DNA from: Ligula intestinalis
Taxonomy: Eukaryota > Platyhelminthes > Cestoda > Diphyllobothriidea > Diphyllobothriidae
Direction of reading: 5' to 3'
Assembly (NCBI GenBank): GCA_036362985.1
Contig: JAYGXS010000003.1
Location: 30,768,552 to 30,832,551, forward strand
DNA length: 64,000 bases
Positions 56,500 through 64,000 of the stretch are shown in pieces. Each line of letters opens with the position of its first letter. Within the stretch, counting starts at the first letter, position 1. The notes below the pieces were generated by a model. That model was not told where the DNA came from. It did not search any database and worked only from the letters and a program-made list of their open reading frames with translations. The position numbers and the translations under genes are program-made.

Positions 56500-57640
56500 A
56501 TATACTTAAGCCTCTTAATGAATAAATTGTCATCCACAGAACTTAAAGCTTAGGGAACATTTACTACATCCCTTTTGTAGTCGACTTAGCTTCGAATATC
56601 CCAGGAATCAACAGAGCGGAGGGATCTGCAAACATGACTGAAAAGCAGAAAATGGAAGCGTAAATGAATGTTAAGATGGCATGCTTTTGTGTAAGTGAGG
56701 TTGATGGGTAGAATGTCGACTCCGGAAACGTGTATTGTTTGACCGAATATGCAACCCAATTAAGAGACAGGGAGAGAAACAAGCTCCACAAATATTTCAG
56801 GCAGCAGAATATTATTTCAAGTTTCATCAACATTATAAATGAGAGGAGCAGGGTTTGGGAAAGGTTTCTTAATAAAAAAACAAGGTAAAATCGAAAATTC
56901 ACTTGAAAATTATAATTGCTCAGCTTTTTAATCTCCTGAGTAATTAATTTCTGTTCGCGGTATACATCAGTATATTTTAGGTCTTCGGGCGTAGACCGAA
57001 ATTGTATATATGAACCAGAAAGCATACAGGGAAAGCTGGGGGACTCACCGATGAACCGAACTCCTTGCATCTGTGTCAAGAAGCGGCTGATTACCGGCGA
57101 AAACGTGTCTGGGCCTTTTAGCTAGTACCTAGGCTGTAAAATATGGTAAGTTACAATTATAATTGCATTCATTTGTCACCTTTATAATGAATTTTAATGT
57201 TAACATAATTTTCCGCCTTTTTAAAAGTGGGTTTCTCTAGACAAAGTAATGCTCCTATTTTAAGTTCCTTTAAGTTTTAAATTCACAAACACCTGCTCAT
57301 TATTATTTCAAAGTTTTACTACGTGCATTATACTAATTGGCTGGTGAATAGCAATCCCCCGGAAAGTTTTACAATTGGCATGGGGTTTTTGCTGTCTGTG
57401 GGAAGGCAAAACATATTTGTCTTTGTACAAATCCAATGTATGTTATTTAACTTCCCAGTTCGCTTCTAAATAAATAAAGGACATACGAAAAGTGAAAGTA
57501 CCTCGCTCTGGTACATTCTCCTCTTCAAATATCAACAAAAAGGAACTTATCTACTGTTTTGGTACTATCTAGTGCTGACTTGGGATATAATTATCACTAT
57601 GTACAACTCGTCTGAAATACCAAATGTCATTTAGGCTGTA
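56500..57640. other. A+T-rich DNA with one weak exon-like segment
   Basis: On the minus strand, PDTFSPVISRFLTQMQGVRF ends at an RFI-G|GTGAGT donor-like site (57049/57048). No acceptor or second exon could be fixed, so it is not called as a gene. Confidence 0.25.
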
Positions 57641-57644
57641 CGCG

Positions 57645-58085
57645 CACAATCAGAACACAGTAAATTGGCTTTCTCATGAAATTTGAGGATCGATAATTTA
57701 GGGGGTGGTTTAGAATTTATGTAGGGTTGTTTATTTTATTCATTGCATAGACTTTAGGCTCAAATGCTGCTTGATAGAAAAAAAGTGCAGTTAAGGTCAG
57801 ATGAGGTATTGAAGTAAAAATGGAACTAACTAGGCCAAGTTTAACGTTCGTTGATATTCAAGGTTTTTCCTAAGCTACTGAATGCTCCCGACCAAACTTT
57901 ATTGTTTGCGCATGGTATACTATAAAAGAACATTATTAAAGACCAGAAACATTCAACTACATTTGCTCAGATAACATACTTTTCTTTGCGTTGATGAAAT
58001 TCTGGTAAGTGCAAGTACGAGATACCGCCTTATTTTCGGGAAATGCATAGCTAATTCAGGTTACAAATTTTATTTTTCAACTCTG
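57645..58085 (+). repeat. A+T-rich dispersed repeat Y, copy 2
   Basis: Partner of 50575-51010. Blocks here read ACAGTAAATTGGC, TGTTTATTTTATTC, GGCTCAAATGCTGCTTGATA, ATTCAAGGTTTTTCCT and ATTATTAAAGACCAGAAACA. Confidence 0.6.
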
Positions 58086-58189
58086 CTACATTTCGCACCA
58101 GAAAATGAAGCGGTAAAAAATTATAGGGCTGTAAGTTGTTTTACCACACTTTCATAAACGAGCATATAGATGAATACCCGAGATATGCC

Positions 58190-58532
58190 AAGAGTTTTCT
58201 CCGTCAAGCCTTATGTAAAGGATGTCCAAACATTTCTGTTACGTTAATAAATTTATAAATACACCGACGGATATCTGCCAACCCCCAAATTCACCCAACT
58301 CCTGCCCGTTTCTTTTAAGCATACAATAAGGAGCATGCAATTTTATTTGACATTCCCCACCTTAACTTAAATCAACAAATGAGCGAGTAAATACTTATCC
58401 CTATACCGATCGTAAAATAACATGACCTAGATCATCCGCAAATAACGACGGTAAACAAACATATATACAAACACCCATACATGTCGTCGATTTTCTCTGT
58501 CAAGCCTTATGTAAAAGATGTCCAAAAGTTTT
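58190..58532 (+). repeat. direct repeat of about 36 bases, ~300 bases apart
   Basis: GTTTTCTCCGTCAAGCCTTATGTAAAGGATGTCCAAA-like block at 58192-58231 recurs near 58495-58530 with few changes (key core TCAAGCCTTATGTAAA). Too short to classify. Confidence 0.6.
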
Positions 58533-58559
58533 CAACCTACAGTTCAGTGTAAACGAATA

Positions 58560-59980
58560 GAGAAATTTCAAACCGAATAAGCAGAAGATTCTTTGTTTTT
58601 GTTAAATCGTAGTATGTATTCTGTTACACGGTTGTACTCTTGCAATCATAGACCAGGCCTCGAAATTCAGAAGTATACTAAAAACTGCTCCACTACGCCT
58701 AGAAAAGCAAGTGCGTTCATTTTTATCACAAGTTTTGTTTCTTATGCTCAGGGAATTAAAATAAAACGTTCACAGTTTGCCATTTTTTATCTGGACTTTA
58801 TCTTCAAAAAGTATAATTTGCTCATAGTTGACGCCAAAATATCAATTAAAAGCAATAGTTGAAGAGATAACCCGTTACACGAGGCTTTTTAATTACAATT
58901 AGGCATTGAAACATCTGCCTTTCCCGGCAACAGGTCGACAGTTTAAGGTGATTCTAAAACAAAGACCCAGAGACAAAGTTGTTTGATAAACAATACCCAA
59001 AATACTCACGATGTAGGTAAATGCGTTGGAAAAATTCTTTTTTTAAGGTTTTGGAATTTGCGCAAGCGGTAATCCTTATTTGTTAACTATCGAGTAGAAG
59101 CATTGGAAATCGTAAAGTGTTGGCTAATATTTCAAGAACGATCTGAAACTCGTTGTAATCGAAATCTCAAAATAATTGAAAGGAAGGGTGCCGGAAGGAA
59201 ATTTCCGTTAGTGTACACAAAATGGTCCGTTTAAGAGTGTACTTGACATTTCCATTCATATTTTTAAGTCATTGCCCGGCATTTAATGTCAGTGATTTCC
59301 TGAAATACCTTACTCCTGTGGCCTTCTAATCGGCGTACTCATTAGAAAATCTGGTTTTCTTCGTCCATCGTGATTTAAACAGTTTTTTAATCAAGAGAGA
59401 CAACTAGAAATTCTCGTGGAAACCCCAGTGGAATACATACTCGCATTTGGGGCTGTTTAGTAACAGTCATACGTGCGTACTTGCCCCGAAATTAAAAAAA
59501 AGATAATTCACCTACGAAATTCAACAAATGCTGCTTTATTGACTTGTTTATTTTGCATCAAAATTCTTTCGCTGAATTTAAAACTGAAGTTTACATAGTT
59601 CACCAAATTTCTATATTTCCGGAATGCTTGATAAAGTTCAATATGGCTTATTTTGAAGAAAGTATATAACTTATCTTTTGCAAGACTTTGAGAACGCAAC
59701 GTGAGCTGCGTTTGTGTGACATGAATTTTTCTGTAAAAACTCTTGTATCCCATGAGTTAGCCCACCTACTGTAGATTGTCCAGAAGGCGAGATAAATTAT
59801 TGCCTTAACCAGGTCATCCGCAGTACCGGGATGCAAAACGAAACATCTTAGTTTTACATCTACACAGTTGAGGCAATTACGAACATGGTGTTACCGAACA
59901 GCCCTGCAAAAGTCTGCATACGTAACATAAGCAATTTGTGCGTCAAAGTGAGACCACTGATGCCTGAGAACCACCTTGCG
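58560..59980. other. no recognisable feature
   Basis: A+T-rich; chance frames only. Confidence 0.35.
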
Positions 59981-59984
59981 AGTT

Positions 59985-60103
59985 ACCTATAGCGACTTCA
60001 TGTCGATTGAGGCAGTCTGCACGCGCTCTTAGGTCAGGTCATTCACAAATGTCACTAAAGTGGTTTGGACACGTTCTCCATCGTCCAACTCACGAGGTTA
60101 GCT
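59985..60103 (+). pseudogene. RTE-b fragment, left part (interrupted copy)
   Basis: GTGGTTTGGACACGTTCTCC (60061 on, the WFGHV codons) and the preceding degenerate sequence match 28000-28120 in the RTE-b copy. The match breaks after CACGAGGTTAGC and resumes at about 60821. Confidence 0.7.
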
Positions 60104-60820
60104 ATAAAATATGATAAATATATATTATTTAAAACATATTAATTATGATAGAATGAAAAGAAGCAATGCTTATAAATATTGTTAAGTGATACCGTTCACG
60201 GTAGATGGGGAGAGTTTGAAAAATAACTTTTTCACGAAAATAAGGAAATTGTGTTGGGGGTCAAAGCTATTAACTGCCATTTAGACAGGTTAAATACAGA
60301 GCCTATGGGGTTCGTTTGTGAGCGCGCGACCAGCCTGCGTTAACCGACTGACACCGCTTTTACGGTTACCAGTAGTCCTTAATCCAATAGTGTACGGTTC
60401 AGCTGTTTAACTTCCTTAGAAATAAGTTTCCATTTTTAGTATAGATTGGTATATATAAGGTGTGTAGAAATAGGTCGACATTTGACGTACATATTAAGGC
60501 CGAACTCCATCAGCCACTGTCGGATAATCGTATTACATACTATTGCTGCCAACGGAGTTTAGGTTGTTCGATGAAATCTTAGAAATTACAAAACAGACTT
60601 CTTTCGGCTCCACACTTTGCGCAAATCAAAACAACCTTTGCAAGAATTCCGCTAATTTTTCCCTCGATTGCGCCTTTCATTGGCCATGCCGCTGGGTGTG
60701 CTCTTATTCTTTTGAATGGACGCGGATCCATGAAACCAATACCACCCGCTTTAAACAAACAACTGAGGGAATACAACCCACAGGCTATTTGTCTGGATTG
60801 ACAAGCAATTCTTACGTTAC
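60104..60820. mobile_element. ~717-bp insertion of unknown class inside an RTE-b copy
   Basis: RTE-b sequence is colinear on both sides, so this block was inserted into it. It begins TATAAAATATGATA and later has AGAAGCAATGCTTATAAATA and TTGTTAAGTGATAC. The same beginning recurs at 63945-64000, so the element is present more than once. GTTA on both sides may be a target duplication. No obvious terminal inverted repeats and no convincing coding frame. Confidence 0.6.
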
Positions 60821-61045
60821 AATGCTCTCGATCCGGCACTGAAGCCCACCAGGAGGCGTCGAAGAGGATTTGGCTCAACACCGTCCGTCAAGATATGAAA
60901 GCAGTTCTTGGACCTTCTATCTTCCGTATCCGTCGCTGGAGAAGAGAATGGATGGAGCTCTCCAGATTGGTTGCCACCAATCGTCACGCATGGAGAGGTA
61001 CCGTCCATGACATGATTGGGGCCGGCTAGATCAGGCATGATCACA
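60821..61045 (+). pseudogene. RTE-b fragment, right part
   Basis: AATGCTCTCGATCCGGCACT, CGTCGAAGAGGATTTGGCTC, AGTTCTTGGACCTTC and GCATGGAGAGGTACCGTCCA match 28130-28360 and end at GGGGCCGGCTAG, like the RTE-b terminus. Frame breaks are present. Confidence 0.8.
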
Positions 61046-61294
61046 GCCGTAAAAAGAACGTAGTAATAAATAGGAAATTATTGCAGGTTAGCCAGATATT
61101 CTGCCAGTGATCGGTTCAGTTTCTTCTACACGTGTAAAACAAGCAGGTACAGGCCACGTATTCACCGCAACACGTATATTTTGACCCACGTAACCAGTTG
61201 TGAAGTGAGAACGTCCTAGTTTGTTGCGTACAAGCCGACAATTAACAATATTGACACTCATTGACGGATGTTCAAAGGCCATTAACAGAAGTCA

Positions 61295-61530
61295 CTTGTA
61301 TCGCTCCGTCTTTGCCTTGGGTCTCATTTCTCGGGCCTTGACAGCAGCCGCAGTGGTTGGTGGTCTTAGGCAGATAGCATTGCCGACAAAGACAAGGGAG
61401 CTGGAATGACCATTTCTAGCTTATTATACATCGTCAGCCAGCCACATTCAGACTCAAGTGGTGCACCGCCCGGGCCTCGAACTCGCGACAACATGCTGTG
61501 TGTCGTGTGCTATGCCATGATGTGTGCCAT
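61295..61530 (-). repeat. tRNA-derived SINE (minus strand)
   Basis: On the minus strand it has B box GTCGCGAGTTCGAGGCCC, then a body with AATAAGCTAGAAATGGTCAT and CCAGCTCCCTTGTCTTTGTC, matching 970-1080. The A-box half is decayed. Confidence 0.65.
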
Positions 61531-61539
61531 ATATGCGAC

Positions 61540-62220
61540 ACAGAACACCAAACAAAAATGAAATTTAGTCCATCCCTGCACGCGTCTGCTGTCAACTGAG
61601 GTTTTCGGACTCCCACCTTGAGATCAAAGTCCTCAAGTCTGCGCATGTAAAAATAATAATTTTTTGAAGTAAATGGGCAGATTATAAAATTTTTAGCATT
61701 GCTGAACTTTATATAAAAAAAACAGTTTTTAACCTCTAATGGGTACTGGTCATCACTGCGTGTTTGTACACATTGGCCTTAGACTGTTGACATATCAAAC
61801 AAAAATTGATTTTCACCCTGATAAATTGCTCTTTAAAACTTCGTTCATAGTGCAACGAGTGTCCGGTTGCCAGGAAATGTGTTCTGCTGAATCTGGGAAC
61901 TCTGCATAGGCATACAGAACAAGAACTACGGTTTTAATTCCAAAAAAATAAGTGCCGTAACTTGGAATAATTCTTTCAGAAGAATCTTCATATGAATATT
62001 TAAATATATTCACCAGCTACTGTTATATAAACGCATAATATTTATAAACTGACGCAGCTGTAAGAGGCTCGTCTTACCGTCCGTGAGCGCTCCGTCCTCG
62101 AACCTGCGCAGGTCGTAGCGCAAACCTGGCGAACCACGCACTTATAGGCCCTTAGTTGTCTAGTATCTGTGTTGTCCCTAAGCGAGTAAATTACGATTTA
62201 GCCTTTGTAAAAAGGAGGCT
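61540..62220. other. no recognisable feature
   Basis: Spacer; no supported gene. Confidence 0.3.
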
Positions 62221-62229
62221 GATCAGCAG

Positions 62230-62740
62230 AGACCATGATAAGATGGCCAGATGAGGGCTGAAATGTTGGTCCTCGGCTGGCCCACTAAACCTGGCCAGGG
62301 CTACAAGGCTCAAATCTGCTCAGAACGGGACAACAGAACAGATGGAGAAAGCCACACAGAGCCAACAGCTGAGGTAGGAGGTGGCATTGATCGGAAGTAG
62401 TGTGATCGGCATGCAGCCGTCAGGCCAAGAGCACTTCGAGCGAACACCAACCACGTCAGCCGCTAGCAGAACGTGGGAGACGCGAGCCTGCCATTGGTCG
62501 ATATCAATTGGCCAAAACCAAACATCGGCCAACGGGCAGGCTAAACCAAGTGGATAGGCCACGGTTACAGTAGGAGTTTGGCGGCGTGGCGAATTAATTG
62601 GAGGTATACGGAAGAGTAAGCTCTGCACTCTGATGATGGAATCGATCGTGTTTCCGAAACGTCAGTAAAGATACAATTCTTTCCACAAACCACAAGCTTC
62701 TTCATCTTCTTCGGAAGATTATGAATACACTGTGATATCT
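62230..62740 (+). repeat. Penelope-like element 3' region
   Basis: GC-richer block ending in a hammerhead-like motif (62630-62667) and the CTTCTTCATCTTCTTCGG terminal run seen at other PLE ends. No RT or endonuclease codons recognised, so this is untranslated or terminal-repeat sequence. Confidence 0.5.
62630..62667 (+). ncRNA. hammerhead-ribozyme-like motif, best core in the window
   Basis: CTGATGA (62630-62636), stem II GGAA...TTCC around loop TCGATCGTG, GAAAC (62656-62660), then GTCA and a GTA triplet (62665-62667). This is the layout of minimal type I hammerheads in PLEs: GAAAC, tiny stem III, and cleavage after GUH. Both core boxes and the triplet are intact. Stem I pairing is weak by eye, so self-cleavage is uncertain. 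Confidence 0.6.
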
Positions 62741-62944
62741 GGACTTCGAATATGTAAGGTCAAGGGTTTGGCAGATTTCAATAAGTCGTTTGACCGAAAC
62801 TGATGGAAATTTTCGAATTATTCAAATCTGCTAAACCCGCAACACCCACGGTTTACCTAGTAGTCCATCCAGTGGATCCTTAATGACTAATTAGGAAATC
62901 CTGCTTGGCAGTCAACTAACTGCATCCGGATCGGTGGGTTCCAT

Positions 62945-63110
62945 GCGTGCGGTAAAGCTGGGTAAACAAATCAACCCAAGCGCGATTAAATGCACGATGC
63001 ACGGTGAGCTTCGTAGCTTAAATGGTACAGCGTTAGCTGCAAAAAAGCAGTATCTGCTTTTTGGGTTCGACTCCCACCGAAACGGCGAATTTTGAACCAT
63101 TGAGTTAATT
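62945..63110 (+). repeat. tRNA-like dispersed repeat, copy 2
   Basis: GTAGCTTAAATGGTACAGCG (A-box region), a hairpin GCAAAAAAGCAGTATCTGCT, and GGGTTCGACTCCCACCG (a good T-arm/B-box stem-loop) followed by AAACGGCGAA. Upstream TCAACCCAAGCGCGATTAAA matches 56360-56380. A SINE or tRNA-derived family distinct from the 917 SINE. Confidence 0.6.
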
Positions 63111-63944
63111 ACGCAAGCTATACTACTGACTGCTTGATAACAGTTTTTTTTTAATTTTGCGCAGTTATACCGCAGTTGTTGATATACTCGGGAAAGAAGC
63201 AAGTCTCAAATCGAGCCTCAAAAGTTCTGTTACGAAGAACTACGTTTGCCCACAAATTTAGTAGGAGATTAAACAAGACCGATTTTTAATTATATTGGCA
63301 TCAAACATCTACTCAGCTAACAAGAGAAATATACTTAAACTTTCGGAAATCTTCTGAGGCAGCATTTAATGTAGCAAATTAGCTTTTTGTCCTCTTTGAG
63401 TTGCGCCGATTTTCAGAAACTACAAAGAAGAAACATTTGTGCCAGCGGCAGGTATCGCATGGCTGCGAAAAACTTTTTATCCTATGCCTCTTTGCTCGGT
63501 TGACGCCTACGCCCAACGCGGCCGATTGTAACAACTTAAGACAGCAGCTTTGGAAAACGGAACAACTTATATTGCCTACAATTTCCTACACAGGTCTTAA
63601 AGATGGTTAATCTTCGCGATCGCTTGATAAACCGTGCTGTTGTTGCTCAATTTGTGTAGCGTCCCGAGTAAGAACCTTTGGTATTTCCTATTGTGATACG
63701 GCTGATTAAAAGGTAAGAAATGTCCTCTGCATAATTCCTTATATCTATCAGTTATTGTCTTGCATAACTAAACTACAAAAATACGTTGATTGCAGTACTT
63801 TGATACCAGTTAATGAGTCAACATGAAGAAAGTACAATTTCAAGAGGACTATTTAACTAAAACACCTTCAATTTCGACAAATATCTCTCAATCCAATTCA
63901 TTTATACGGAAGCGCATTCAGGTGAACATAGTGTTAAAACGAAT
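63111..63944. other. no recognisable feature
   Basis: A+T-rich; no supported gene. Confidence 0.35.
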
Positions 63945-64000
63945 ATATAAAATATGATAGGCTGATTAGAAGCAATGCTTGTGAATATTGTTAAGTGATG
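63945..64000 (+). mobile_element. start of a second copy of the unknown insertion element
   Basis: TATAAAATATGATA, AGAAGCAATGCTTGTGAATA and TTGTTAAGTGAT match the beginning of the 60104 insertion. An internal ~27-base A+T-rich piece is absent. Continues beyond the window. Confidence 0.6.

Noticed and set aside
56564..57079. 171-codon minus-strand frame as a membrane protein
   Set aside because: Hydrophobic because of A+T-rich composition, and it runs through a likely splice donor; no family resemblance.
62320..62628. 102-codon minus-strand frame as a gene
   Set aside because: Antisense to a PLE 3' region; no protein-like conservation recognised.
63008..63092. Functional tRNA gene
   Set aside because: The T-arm is good but the acceptor does not pair convincingly, and the upstream sequence is shared with 56340, indicating a repeat.
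1..64000. CRISPR array, operon or bacterial gene cluster
   Set aside because: Short introns, LINEs, PLEs and SINEs show eukaryotic DNA; no regularly spaced direct repeats of CRISPR type.

Overview
This window looks like intron-containing, repeat-saturated nuclear DNA of a parasitic flatworm, most likely a tapeworm close to the Diphyllobothriidea. The reasons are a gene with a 37-bp intron, CR1-type and RTE-type LINEs, Penelope-like elements (PLEs), tRNA-derived SINEs, Merlin and MULE transposase remnants, and RTE copies with the zinc-finger-like C-terminal tail I associate with cestode RTE elements. The species call is from memory of family sequences, not a search. Two 100-N assembly gaps (12984-13083, 26398-26497) show this is a draft scaffold.

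The only host gene I can identify is the 3' three exons of the mitochondrial glycine cleavage system H protein (GCSH) on the minus strand (3780-4861). They include the lipoylation motif; the presequence exon was not located. A second possible host exon with unknown identity lies at 29236-29468.

Layout. 1-400: LTR with primer-binding site. 900-6400: SINE, GCSH, SINE. 6.5-7.3 kb: Ty3/Gypsy integrase remnant. 7.8-10.5 kb: CR1-like LINE A, dead. 10.8 kb: hairpin. 11.3-12.8 kb: RTE and LINE B pieces. 13.8-14.3 kb: Merlin transposase remnant. 14.8-20.5 kb: two LINE B copies, back to back. 21.8-24.5 kb: 176-bp tandem repeat followed by a 5'-truncated but open LINE C, whose tail lands in a MULE transposase pseudogene (24.5-26.2 kb). 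26.5-32.5 kb: LTR-like repeat and RTE copies. 35-37.6 kb: more RTE and trinucleotide-rich DNA. 38-45 kb: unknown dispersed repeats, SINE, and three PLE endonuclease/tail fragments with hammerhead-ribozyme-like motifs. 45.6-46.1 kb: pyrimidine tract. 46-64 kb: A+T-rich, gene-poor DNA with scattered PLE, RTE, tRNA-like and unknown repeats.

Nothing here acts as an operon or pathway. The biology is layered transposon colonisation around one metabolic gene. The most interesting signals are the hammerhead-like motifs at PLE ends, two long imperfect hairpins, an apparently recent LINE inserted in a MULE gene, an unknown insertion splitting an RTE copy, and identical 47-bp ends flanking an assembly gap.
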